A stretch of DNA of 64,000 nt from Gp6-AA40 sp050742535 (GTDB lineage: Bacteria; Acidobacteriota; Vicinamibacteria; Vicinamibacterales; UBA2999): assembly GCA_050742535.1 (NCBI GenBank), contig JBOGIQ010000001.1, positions 6,067 through 70,066 of the forward strand. The letters are read 5' to 3'. How positions within the stretch are numbered: the stretch's first letter is position 1; the number at the start of each line of letters is the position of its first letter. The notes under the pieces are model-generated. The model had not been told where the DNA came from. It saw nothing but the letters and a program-made list of their open reading frames with translations, and made no database searches. Position numbers and translations under genes: made by a program. Positions 8,045 to 15,849 of the stretch are shown piece by piece.

Positions 8045-8083
8045 TGATGTGGGGCATCGTTGGGCGCGTTGGGAGTTTTCGAT

Positions 8084-8443
8084 ATGCCAACAAAAGAACG
8101 CACGTATAACGACACTGAGATTGCGGACCGGCTGAAAGATCTCCCCGGCTGGTATTTGGAAGACGGGTGGATCCGGCGCGTCTACAAGACAGACGGCTGG
8201 CCGACGACGCTGATGCTGGTGAACGCCATCGGCTATCTCTCCGAAGCGGCGTACCACCATCCGGATCTGTCCGTGACCTGGGGACGGCTGACGGTGAAGC
8301 TGTCGACGCACAGCGCCGGCGGCATCACCGACAAGGACTTCGAGCTGGCGCGCAAGATCGAGGATGTCGTCCTCTGGCGTCCGTCCGGCGGCTCGCTCGA
8401 GGGGACGCCGAACAAGTTCGTGCGGAGCGGCGATCCGCGTTGA
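8084..8443 (+). CDS. Pterin-4a-carbinolamine dehydratase
   Basis: 119-residue enzyme that dehydrates or isomerises 4a-hydroxytetrahydropterins. The PCD signature is present: LSEAAYHHPDLSVTWGRLTV near residues 50-70, then LSTHSAGGITDKDFELA, with the active-site histidine pair. ATG 8084 follows GGGAG eight bases upstream and removes a non-conserved leader. In methylotroph H4MPT clusters a PCD gene is a normal member; the role there is handling or protecting the pterin. Confidence 0.92.
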   Translation: MPTKERTYNDTEIADRLKDLPGWYLEDGWIRRVYKTDGWPTTLMLVNAIGYLSEAAYHHPDLSVTWGRLTVKLSTHSAGGITDKDFELARKIEDVVLWRPSGGSLEGTPNKFVRSGDPR

Positions 8444-8459
8444 TCGACCCTCAGCGATC

Positions 8460-9887
8460 GTGACAGCCAACGGGGTCACACGCGTACTGTTCGTCACCGG
8501 CAAGCTGGCAGAGCCGGCACTGCGGCGTGTGCTCTCGGAGGCGGACCTGCCGTTCAGCGTGGATGTGGCGGTGATGCGCATTACCGTTGCCGCGCTGATG
8601 ACGACGGAGTGGATCGCCCGCTTTCTGGAGGTTCCGTCCGGCACCGACCTGGTCATGATTCCCGGCCTGTGCGAAGGCGACGCCGCGGCCGTCGCTGCCA
8701 GCACGGGCGTGCGCGTCGAGAAGGGGCCCAAAGACCTGCGCGAGATCCCGCAGTATTTCGGCCGCGCCGAAGCGGCGCGCGACTACGGCGCGTGGGACAT
8801 CGAGATCCTCGCGGAAATCAACAACGCCCCGCGGCTGACACCGGCGGCCATCCGCGCGGCAGCGGAGTACTTCCGTACGTCGGGCGCCGACGTGATCGAC
8901 ATCGGCTGCACGCCCGGGCTGCAATTCCCAAACCTCGGCGCCATCGTTCGCGACCTCGCGTCAGCCGGGATGCGTGTGAGCATCGACACGTTCGACCCGC
9001 ACGAAATCCGCACCGCGGTCGAGGCCGGCGCCGAGCTCGTCCTCAGCGTCAACGGCACCAATATCGATGTCGCCCGCGATCTGGCCGGGTCGCCGGCGCG
9101 TGTCGTTGTCGTTCCTGATCTCGGCGCGTCGCTCGACACGATGGATCGCAGCGTCGACAAGCTGGAGGCGTGGGGCGTGCCGTATCTGCTCGATCCGATC
9201 CTCGAGCCGATCGGGTTCGGCTTCACGGCATCGATCGAGCGCTACGCCGGGACCCGCCGCCGCTACCCGGATGCCGACATGTTGATGGGGATTGGGAACC
9301 TCACGGAACTGACGGCGGCGGATTCGACCGGCGTGAACGCGATGCTCATCGCCGTCTGTCAGGAGCTCGGCATTCGGTCCGTCCTGACGACGGAGGTCAT
9401 TCCGTGGGCCAGAGGAGCCGTGCGCGAAATAGGGATCGCGCGTCAGCTGATGCACTACGCCGTCACACGCAGGACGATCCCGAAGGGCGTGGACGATCGG
9501 CTGGTGACGATCAAGGACCCGTCGGTCCTCAGCTACAGCGAGGGCGAGCTGCGTGCCCTGCAGGCGCGCATCACCGACCCGAACTTTCGCATCTTTGCCG
9601 ACGCGGACGCGATTACGGTGTTCAACAACGAGCGGTTCGTGCGCGGCACGAACATCCAGGAAATCTTCAATCAACTTGGCGTGGACGAGCCGTCGCACGC
9701 CTTCTATCTGGGCAAGGAACTGGCGCGGGCGAGTCTGGCGGTCACGCTCGGAAAGACGTACCGTCAGGAAGGATCGCTGTCGTGGGGCTATCTGACGCCG
9801 CCCGACGATGCGAAGTCCGAGCACGTGACGCTGACGCAGAAACCGGCACGCCTGAAGGGGCGCCCTACGAACGCGAACCCGTCATGA
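8460..9887 (+). CDS. Dihydropteroate-synthase-like protein (DUF6513)
   Basis: 475-residue protein with an N-terminal DUF6513 domain (RVLFVTGKLAEPALRRVL) and a central/C-terminal barrel resembling dihydropteroate synthase (GADVIDIGCTPG near residue 150, VSIDTFDPHEI near 175, VLSVNG near 200). GTG 8460 is the start closest to the conserved first strand; it lacks a good ribosome site. These proteins co-occur with H4MPT genes and, by relation to archaeal dihydropteroate synthase homologues, are thought to condense the pterin with ribofuranosylaminobenzene phosphate. That reaction is inferred. The last residues are encoded by a GGCACGCC/GGGGCGCC palindrome. ATGA overlap with the next gene. Confidence 0.85.
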   Translation: MTANGVTRVLFVTGKLAEPALRRVLSEADLPFSVDVAVMRITVAALMTTEWIARFLEVPSGTDLVMIPGLCEGDAAAVAASTGVRVEKGPKDLREIPQYFGRAEAARDYGAWDIEILAEINNAPRLTPAAIRAAAEYFRTSGADVIDIGCTPGLQFPNLGAIVRDLASAGMRVSIDTFDPHEIRTAVEAGAELVLSVNGTNIDVARDLAGSPARVVVVPDLGASLDTMDRSVDKLEAWGVPYLLDPILEPIGFGFTASIERYAGTRRRYPDADMLMGIGNLTELTAADSTGVNAMLIAVCQELGIRSVLTTEVIPWARGAVREIGIARQLMHYAVTRRTIPKGVDDRLVTIKDPSVLSYSEGELRALQARITDPNFRIFADADAITVFNNERFVRGTNIQEIFNQLGVDEPSHAFYLGKELARASLAVTLGKTYRQEGSLSWGYLTPPDDAKSEHVTLTQKPARLKGRPTNANPS

Positions 9888-10498
9888 GTGAGATGCAACG
9901 AGGCAGCGACGTCCGCACGTCCGAATACCCGATCGACACGCTGTTCCTGGATCGATGGTCGCCGCGCGCGATGTCCGGCGAAGCGCTCAGCGACGCCGAG
10001 CTGCTGACGTTGTTCGAGGCGGCGCATTGGGCTCCCTCATCCGGTAATTCGCAGCCGTGGCGGTTCCTCTATGCCCGCCGCGACACGGAGCACTGGCCGC
10101 TGTTCTTCGATTTGCTGAACGAAGGCAACAAGACCTGGTGCCATCGCGCCGCCGCGCTGCTCGTGTTCATCTCGCGCACGACGAACGAGAAGTCGGGCCG
10201 CGCGCTCGTCACCCATTCGTATGACACCGGCGCCGCCTGGATGAGCCTTGCCCTGCAGGGGTGGATCAAGGGGCTGGTCGTGCACGGGATGGCCGGGTTC
10301 GATTACGCCCGCGCGAAAGACGCGCTGCACGTGCCGGATGACTTCACGGTCGAGGCAATGGCTGCCATCGGCCGGCTCGGGCCGAAGGAGGATCTGCCGC
10401 CGCAGCATCTCTCGCGGGAATTCCCCGGTCAGCGCCGGCCGGTCGCCGAACTCGTGTTCGCGGGACCGTTTCGCCCGGACGGTGGAGTCCGGCTTTAG
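9884..10498 (+). CDS. Nitroreductase family flavoprotein
   Basis: 204-residue FMN-binding nitroreductase-fold protein: RWSPRAMSG near residue 25, FEAAHWAPSSGNSQPWRFL near 45-62, and GAAWMSLALQGWIKGLVVHGMAGFD near 120-145. It is coupled to the DUF6513 gene by an ATGA overlap, so a redox step in pterin cofactor synthesis is possible but not demonstrated. The C-terminal GGVRL and the TAG stop come from a CCGGCTTTAGCCGG palindromic element. Confidence 0.85.
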   Translation: MSEMQRGSDVRTSEYPIDTLFLDRWSPRAMSGEALSDAELLTLFEAAHWAPSSGNSQPWRFLYARRDTEHWPLFFDLLNEGNKTWCHRAAALLVFISRTTNEKSGRALVTHSYDTGAAWMSLALQGWIKGLVVHGMAGFDYARAKDALHVPDDFTVEAMAAIGRLGPKEDLPPQHLSREFPGQRRPVAELVFAGPFRPDGGVRL

Positions 10499-10504
10499 CC
10501 GGAT
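10485..10504. repeat. TCCGGCTTTAGCCGGA palindromic element
   Basis: Small hairpin element providing the nitroreductase stop codon. Relatives lie at 5065-5084 (in mfnF, read as ESGFSRM), 21911-21929 (in moeA-PBP), 29517-29538, 48692-48714 and 55124-55143 (in nirB, read as VESGFSRI). Confidence 0.7.
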
Positions 10505-10517
10505 AGCCGATTAGCTC

Positions 10518-11996
10518 ATGTCCACGGTGATCGAGCTCACCGAAGCTCCAGATCCTGCACGCTGCTGCGAGCTGTTCGCCGGGCTGCCGTACCGGCTCTT
10601 CCTCGACAGCGCGACGCCGGCGACACGCCTCGGCCGCTTCTCCTTCCTGACCGCGGATCCTGTTGCGATCGTACAGAGCAAGGGCGCGCGGACCGAGGTA
10701 CACGATGGGCGAAACGGCGTGCGTGTCGTTGCTGGCGACGCGCTCCTGCATGTCGGCGCGCTGCTCGGTCCATACCGGCGAACCGCGCTCGAAGGGCTGC
10801 CGCCTTTTCAGGGCGGCGCCGCCGGCTATCTCGCCTATGACTGGGGACGGGTGGTCGAGCGCATTCCGGAGAATCGCCACGATGATCTCGGACTGCCGGA
10901 CGCGGTCTTCGGAATTTATGACTGGGTGATTGGGTGGGATCACCGCGCATCGCGCGCGTGGCTGATTTCGACTGGGATTCCTGAAACGGGGGACGCGGCG
11001 CAAGCGCGGAGGGCAGACGAGCGCGCGAAGACGATTGTGGCGAGACTAAATGGGGATCGTGGCGCGGACGTTGGTACGTCCGCGTCTGGCGAGCCTGACA
11101 AGGCTCGCCCCACGATCGCGGATGCTCCCTCGCATCCTGTCGAAGGCGGCTGGTGGGATCGACGCCTCGACGTCCGATCCTCCTTCACGCATGAGGGGTA
11201 TCTCGACGCGGTCGCTCGCGTCCGCGAGTACATCCTCGCCGGGGACATCTTCCAGACCAACCTGTCGCAGCGGTTCGAGGCGCCGCTGACCGAGTCGCCG
11301 TGGCAGCTGTACCGCCGGATGCGGATTCGCAACGCCGCGCCGTTCGCCGCGTTCTTCGACACGCCGGACGTGTCCGTGGTCAGCGCGTCGCCCGAGCGTT
11401 TCCTGCGCGTGGACGAGGGCGGCCATGTCGAGACGCGGCCGATCAAGGGCACGATGCCGCGCGGCTTCGGCCCCGAGCACGACGGCTTACTCGGTCAGGC
11501 TCTGTCGGAAAGCGCCAAGGACCGCGCCGAGAACCTGATGATCGTCGACCTGATGCGCAACGATCTGTCGCGCGTGTGCAGCGCGGGCACCGTGCGCGTG
11601 CCGGAGCTGTTTACCCTCGAACACTACGCGACGGTGCACCACCTCGTCTCGACGGTGGTCGGCGAGCTGGCGCCCGGGCGCGATGCGCTCGACCTGCTCC
11701 GCGCCGCCTTTCCCGGCGGATCGATTACCGGCGCGCCGAAGGTCCGGGCCATGGAAATCATCGCCGAGCTCGAGCCGTCGCAGCGCAGCGTCTACTGCGG
11801 GTCCCTTGGGTACTGCAGCGTGACTGGCGCGCTCGATACCAGCATCGCCATCCGGACGGTGATCGCACCGGCAGGGCGCGGTCGCGTGTATTTCAGCGCC
11901 GGCGGCGGCATCGTGGCCGATTCGGACCCCGAGCAGGAGTACCGCGAGACGCTCCACAAGGCCCGTGGCATGATCGACGTTTTGAGGCACCCGTGA
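10518..11996 (+). CDS. pabB: Aminodeoxychorismate synthase component I
   Basis: 492-residue chorismate-binding enzyme that, with PabA, converts chorismate and glutamine to 4-amino-4-deoxychorismate, the precursor of p-aminobenzoate. N-terminal blocks are PYRLFLDSA and GGAAGYLAYDWGRVVE. The C-terminal catalytic domain has NLSQRFEAPL, ASPERFL, the PIKGTMPRG motif typical of PabB rather than TrpE, RAENLMIVDLMRNDL, and PGGSITGAPKVRAMEII. Residues 180-200 are an in-frame three-hairpin repeat (11055-11117) between the two domains. In this context the product is destined for RFAP and so H4MPT; folate use is also possible. Confidence 0.95.
   Translation: MSTVIELTEAPDPARCCELFAGLPYRLFLDSATPATRLGRFSFLTADPVAIVQSKGARTEVHDGRNGVRVVAGDALLHVGALLGPYRRTALEGLPPFQGGAAGYLAYDWGRVVERIPENRHDDLGLPDAVFGIYDWVIGWDHRASRAWLISTGIPETGDAAQARRADERAKTIVARLNGDRGADVGTSASGEPDKARPTIADAPSHPVEGGWWDRRLDVRSSFTHEGYLDAVARVREYILAGDIFQTNLSQRFEAPLTESPWQLYRRMRIRNAAPFAAFFDTPDVSVVSASPERFLRVDEGGHVETRPIKGTMPRGFGPEHDGLLGQALSESAKDRAENLMIVDLMRNDLSRVCSAGTVRVPELFTLEHYATVHHLVSTVVGELAPGRDALDLLRAAFPGGSITGAPKVRAMEIIAELEPSQRSVYCGSLGYCSVTGALDTSIAIRTVIAPAGRGRVYFSAGGGIVADSDPEQEYRETLHKARGMIDVLRHP
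11055..11117. repeat. Three-hairpin palindromic element in frame in pabB
   Basis: 63 bp with outer arms GATCGTGG/CCACGATC, hairpin one CGCGGACG...CGTCCGCG and hairpin two GGCGAGCC...GGCTCGCC. Exactly 21 codons, so the pabB frame is retained. Confidence 0.8.
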
Positions 11997-12083
11997 AGTG
12001 GAAAACTGGAAAACTGGAAAAGTAGAAAAGGTCGAAAAGTAGGAAAGTCGCCACTTTTCCACCTTTCCATTTTTCAACTTTTG
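11997..12083. repeat. TGGAAAAG short-repeat tract with complementary right half
   Basis: Left half is GGAAAA(C/G)T units, right half CCACTTTTCC/CCTTTCC units, so the RNA could fold into one long AT-rich hairpin between pabB and pabA. The same unit recurs at 59298-59335. A terminator or spacer role is inferred. Confidence 0.65.
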
Positions 12084-12092
12084 TACTTACAA

Positions 12093-12773
12093 ATGGTTCT
12101 GCTCATCGATAACTACGACTCGTTCGTGCACAACCTCGCCCGCTACGTGCGCGAGCTGGGTTGGGAAGCCGTGGTTCATCGTAACGACGAGATGACCGTC
12201 GAAGACGTGGAGCGGCTCGCGCCGTCGCACATCATCATCTCGCCGGGGCCGTGCACGCCGACCGAGGCCGGGATTTCGACCGACGTTGTCCGCCGTCTCG
12301 GCCCGACCACTCCCATTCTTGGCGTCTGCCTGGGCCATCAGTGCATCGGCGCCGCGTACGGCGGCCCGATCGTCAGGGCCGGCCGTCCGGTCCACGGCAA
12401 GACCTCGGCCCTGGTGCACGATGGGACGAGCCTCTTCACCGGCCTGCCGTCGCCGATTCGCGTTGCCCGGTATCACTCGCTGGTCATCGCCAGACCCGAC
12501 GTGCCGCCGGAACTGCGCGTGCTGGCGACGGCCCGCGACGATCAGGAAGTGATGGCGGTGGAGCATCGCGAGCATCCGGTGATCGGCGTCCAGTTCCATC
12601 CGGAATCCGCGGCGACCGAATACGGCTATGCGATGCTCGATCGGTTTCTCCGCGGCGATCGGGCGCGGCTTGCGGATGTCGCCGCACGGGCCGACGGGGC
12701 GCCGGGCACGCCGCCTCCCGTCGAGGACGAACCGCGGACGTTCGTCCCTCCTCCGGTGGAGCATGTGCGGTGA
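12093..12773 (+). CDS. pabA: Aminodeoxychorismate/anthranilate synthase glutamine amidotransferase
   Basis: Class I glutamine amidotransferase of 226 residues giving ammonia to PabB. LLIDNYDSFVHNL at the start, ISPGPCTPTEAGIS near 50-63, nucleophile Cys79 in GVCLGHQ, and the His/Glu pair in GVQFHPES near 170. ATG 12093 begins the conserved first strand. The C-terminus carries about 30 extra proline/glutamate-rich residues beyond the usual end. It overlaps pabC by four bases. Confidence 0.94.
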   Translation: MVLLIDNYDSFVHNLARYVRELGWEAVVHRNDEMTVEDVERLAPSHIIISPGPCTPTEAGISTDVVRRLGPTTPILGVCLGHQCIGAAYGGPIVRAGRPVHGKTSALVHDGTSLFTGLPSPIRVARYHSLVIARPDVPPELRVLATARDDQEVMAVEHREHPVIGVQFHPESAATEYGYAMLDRFLRGDRARLADVAARADGAPGTPPPVEDEPRTFVPPPVEHVR

Positions 12774-13636
12774 CCGACACGCACACCATCGTGTGGGTCG
12801 ATGGAAAGCGGTTTCCGTCGGACGGCGCGCATATCTCGGCGCGCGATCGCGGGTTTACGCTCGCCGACGGTGTCTTCGAGACGATGAAGGCGCGGAACGG
12901 GAAGGTCTTTCATCTCGACCGTCATCTGACGCGCATCGATAGCGCGCTCCGGACCTTGGACATCCCCCCGCCGGCCGAACTGCGGGAGTGGGTGGACGCG
13001 GCGATTCACGCGGCGCACCTCCCCGAAGCCAGCATTCGCCTCACGGTGAGCCGGGGAGTCGCCCCCGGAGGCGTCGGCGCGCCGCCTGACCCCGTACCGA
13101 CGGTCGTCGTGACGGTCGCGCCTCCTCCGGTGTTCGGCGCGGCAGTCTACGAGACCGGGCTGACGGCTCACGTGGCGTCGGGCCGGCGGAACGAGCATGC
13201 GATCACGGCTGGACTGAAGACGCTGGCCTACACCGATGCGATCCTGGCGCTGATTGAGGCCCGCCGGGCCGGCGCCGACGAGGTGCTGTTTCTCGACACC
13301 GCCGGGCATTGCTCGGAAGCGTCGGCCAGCAACCTCTTCGCGGTGATTGGCGGCAGGCTGGCAACGCCGCCCACGTCGTGCGCGGCGCTTCCCGGCATCA
13401 CGCGCCGCGCGGTGATCGAACTGGCGGCGGAACATGGGCTGTCCGTGGACGAACGGCCGTTCGGCCTCGACGAGTTGAACGCCGCGAACGAGGCATTCCT
13501 GACCAGTTCGCTGCGCGGCATTGCGCCACTCGTGCGGGTCGGCGGTCACCCGATTGGAACAGGAACGCCAGGCGCGGTCACTCGAACGGTGATGGCGGCA
13601 TATGCCGCGCTCGTCACAGCGGAGTGCGGCGAGTGA
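12770..13636 (+). CDS. pabC: 4-amino-4-deoxychorismate lyase (class IV aminotransferase fold)
   Basis: 288-residue PLP enzyme that releases pyruvate from aminodeoxychorismate to give p-aminobenzoate. Conserved blocks: RGFTLADGVFETM near 28-40, HLTRIDSAL, PLP lysine Lys150 in ITAGLKTLAY, and CSEASASNLFAV near 187-198. Branched-chain or D-amino-acid aminotransferases share the fold, but position directly after pabB-pabA with a GTG/TGA overlap supports PabC. Confidence 0.9.
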   Translation: MTDTHTIVWVDGKRFPSDGAHISARDRGFTLADGVFETMKARNGKVFHLDRHLTRIDSALRTLDIPPPAELREWVDAAIHAAHLPEASIRLTVSRGVAPGGVGAPPDPVPTVVVTVAPPPVFGAAVYETGLTAHVASGRRNEHAITAGLKTLAYTDAILALIEARRAGADEVLFLDTAGHCSEASASNLFAVIGGRLATPPTSCAALPGITRRAVIELAAEHGLSVDERPFGLDELNAANEAFLTSSLRGIAPLVRVGGHPIGTGTPGAVTRTVMAAYAALVTAECGE

Positions 13637-14208
13637 TCATCGAAACGATCGTCACCACCATTTCGGCGGATGGCGAGGTGAACTGCGCCCCGATGGGCGT
13701 CGAATGGAATCCTGACGTTGAACCGGAGACGATTGTTCTGAAGCCGTTCCTGGAGACGGCCACGTATCGAAATGTCCTCGCCACCCGTACCGCCGTCGTC
13801 AATCTCATCGATGATGTGCGGGTGTTTGCAAAGGCGGCGATCAGCAATCCGGCCTACGAGACGGTGCCCGCGCAGGTCGTTCGCGGCGTCGCGCTGGCCG
13901 ACGCCTGTTCGTGGCGCGAGCTCGAGGTAACCGGAATCGACAGCACCCCTCCGCGATCGCGAATCGACACCCGGACCGTGCATCGCCAGGTCAGGCGGGA
14001 GTTCATCGGCTTCAATCGCGCCCGCCACGCCGTGCTCGAGACGGCAATCTACGCGACGCGTGTCCACCTCCTGGGGCGCGAGTATCTTCTCAGCGAGGTC
14101 GAGCGGCTGCAGGTCATCGTCGACAAGACGGCCGGTCCGCGTGAATTCGAGGCGATGGCGCTGCTGGTTGAGTACATTCGCAGCGCACCCGCGGTGGTGA
14201 AATCGTGA
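13633..14208 (+). CDS. DUF447 flavin-reductase-like split-barrel protein
   Basis: 191-residue DUF447 protein with the FMN-binding split-barrel pattern: IIETIVTTISADGEVNCAPMG at the N-terminus, ATYRNVLATRTAVVNLIDD near 50-70, and FNRARHAVLETAIYATR near 120-138. DUF447 genes are common in archaeal and methylotroph H4MPT clusters; no reaction is established to my knowledge. GTG 13633 overlaps the pabC stop. The 3' end lies in a 23-bp sequence that is duplicated at the start of the next gene. Confidence 0.85.
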   Translation: MIIETIVTTISADGEVNCAPMGVEWNPDVEPETIVLKPFLETATYRNVLATRTAVVNLIDDVRVFAKAAISNPAYETVPAQVVRGVALADACSWRELEVTGIDSTPPRSRIDTRTVHRQVRREFIGFNRARHAVLETAIYATRVHLLGREYLLSEVERLQVIVDKTAGPREFEAMALLVEYIRSAPAVVKS

Positions 14209-14272
14209 CCCCTCTCATTACCCACGTAGTGTCCGCCTTCAGGCGGACCCCCGCGGTGGTGAAATCGTGACC
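14188..14272. repeat. Palindromic element insertion flanked by a perfect 23-bp direct duplication
   Basis: Identical 23-bp copies (beginning CCCGCGG, ending GTGACC) lie at 14188-14210 and 14250-14272 and enclose 39 bp containing GTCCGCCT-TC-AGGCGGAC. The first copy ends the DUF447 gene; the second starts the RFAP synthase gene. This is the pattern of a recent insertion with target duplication. Confidence 0.85.
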
Positions 14273-15256
14273 ACCACCGGACTCGAAGTCTTCGTTGAGG
14301 CGCCCGCCCGGCTGCACTTCGGCGTGCTCGATCTCCGCGGCGAACTGGGGCGGTGGTTCGGCGGCATCGGCGCGGCCGCTCCGGAGGCGACGCTGCTCGT
14401 GTCTGCGTCCAGGGCCCTGACCGTGACCGCGCATGGGCAGGACGCGCAGCGGGCCTCGGCGTTCGCGAAGCGGTTTCTCGATCACCATCACATTCGCGAA
14501 GGCGCTCGCGTGTGCGTACACCGTTCGCTGCCGCGGCACGCCGGTCTCGGCTCCGGAACGCAGCTGGCGCTTTCCGTCGCGCGGGCGCTGGCCGAGCTGT
14601 ACGGACTCGATACCGATCCGCCGACGCTGGCGCAGGCTGTCGGCCGCGCGCGCCGGTCCGCAATCGGCACGTGGATCTTTTCCGGCGGCGGTCTGGTGGT
14701 CGAAGGCGGCCGGCACACGGGATTCGACAATTGCGGGCCGTTGATTGCCCGTGTTCCGTTCCCGTCCGAATGGCGATGTGTCGTCGCGGTTCCGGGCGGC
14801 AAGGGACTCAGCGGTGTTCGCGAAGAAGAGGCCTTCTACCGGCTGCCGATGCCACGGCAGGAAGAGGTGGAGCGCGTGGCGCATCTCGTCCTGCTGCTGC
14901 TGTTGCCGTCGGTCGTCGAAGGCGACCTCTCGAACTTCGGCCGGGCCCTCTCGCAGATCCAGGAGATTACCGGCCGCTGGTTCGCGGCCGTCCAGGGCAG
15001 CACGTTCGCCAAGGGCGTCAGCGAGGAGCTGGTGCACCGGATGCGCGAATGGCGCGCCCTGGGCGTCGGCCAGAGCTCCTGGGGTCCCGCTGTCTACGGC
15101 ATCGTCGGCCGCGATGACGATGCAAAGAGGCTGGCGGACCGGGCACGGGACTTTATCGGGTCCGAGGGCGTCGTCTACGCAGGTCCGTTCCGCAGCGAAG
15201 GCGCTCGCGTGTGGACCACGACCGCCCAGCTGCCAACGCCCAACCAGACGATATGA
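14267..15256 (+). CDS. Beta-ribofuranosylaminobenzene 5'-phosphate synthase
   Basis: 329-residue GHMP-fold enzyme that condenses p-aminobenzoate (or p-hydroxybenzoate) with PRPP, losing CO2 and PPi: the committed step of H4MPT synthesis. Family hallmarks are EAPARLHFGVLDLRGELGRWFGGIG at the N-terminus (split here by residue 20 limits only in length), LPRHAGLGSGTQLALSVARA near 87-106 and GSTFAKGVSEELV near 245. GTG 14267 lies in the duplicated 23-bp block, so its original ribosome site, inside the DUF447 end, was copied with it. It is the last gene of the train and is followed by a convergent coiled-coil gene. Confidence 0.93.
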   Translation: MTTTGLEVFVEAPARLHFGVLDLRGELGRWFGGIGAAAPEATLLVSASRALTVTAHGQDAQRASAFAKRFLDHHHIREGARVCVHRSLPRHAGLGSGTQLALSVARALAELYGLDTDPPTLAQAVGRARRSAIGTWIFSGGGLVVEGGRHTGFDNCGPLIARVPFPSEWRCVVAVPGGKGLSGVREEEAFYRLPMPRQEEVERVAHLVLLLLLPSVVEGDLSNFGRALSQIQEITGRWFAAVQGSTFAKGVSEELVHRMREWRALGVGQSSWGPAVYGIVGRDDDAKRLADRARDFIGSEGVVYAGPFRSEGARVWTTTAQLPTPNQTI

Positions 15257-15267
15257 TCGCGGGCCTT

Positions 15268-15759
15268 TCAGGAGAATCGCGGCTGTAACAGATCGGCGAC
15301 GACGTCCAGGCGCCGCCCGATTGCCATATAGCCGTCAGCCATCTTGTTGACGTTCTCTTGCGTGGCTTCGAGTTCGACTTTGGTTGCCATGCGTTCGCTG
15401 ATGTCCGTCAACGTGCGTTCGACGCGCTCGAACCGTTGCTCGATGCGATCGAGCCGTTGGTCCACGCGATCCAGCCGTTGCTCCACGCGATCGAGTCGTT
15501 GCTCCACACGGTCGAGCCGTTGTTCTTCCCCGGAATCTCCATAGCGGTCCGTTGTTTCCCGGACGATGGAGTCCGTCGTCTCCCGCCCCCGCTCCTCATC
15601 TCCGCCGCGACGGCAGCCACGGATCGCGTCGGACCGCGCGATCGACGCCTGGATTTCCTCTCCATGTTGTCTTGCCGCCTCTTTCAGGTCATCGAGAGCG
15701 CGCACCAGTTCTCTATTGAACTCGGAATCCGTAATGGCCTTTGGCTGGATGTCCGACAT
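15268..15759 (-). CDS. Coiled-coil protein with perfect heptad repeats
   Basis: 163 residues, unknown function. Residues about 80-115 consist of seven-residue repeats of the form EQRLDRV, RVDQRLD, RIEQRFE, encoded by near-identical 21-bp DNA units (15425-15530), giving a parallel coiled coil. Flanking parts (LVRALDDLKEAARQHG before, MATKVELEATQENVN after) are also helical. No signal or membrane segment is seen. The ATG at 15757-15759 is the most likely start; the frame stays open further upstream. Similar proteins are annotated only as coiled-coil or DUF-type. Confidence 0.6.
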   Translation of the reverse strand: MSDIQPKAITDSEFNRELVRALDDLKEAARQHGEEIQASIARSDAIRGCRRGGDEERGRETTDSIVRETTDRYGDSGEEQRLDRVEQRLDRVEQRLDRVDQRLDRIEQRFERVERTLTDISERMATKVELEATQENVNKMADGYMAIGRRLDVVADLLQPRFS

Positions 15760-15849
15760 GACGACGACGATGCCATCGTCGACCACCCGAATCAAGATGC
15801 ATGTCGGATGCTGCAAACAACTCGCACAGTCTGTTAGCATCCGCGGCGC

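Noticed and set aside
12055..12092. Rho-independent terminator after pabB
   Set aside because: The AT-rich tract can fold but has no GC stem plus T-run, and the downstream pab genes should be co-transcribed.
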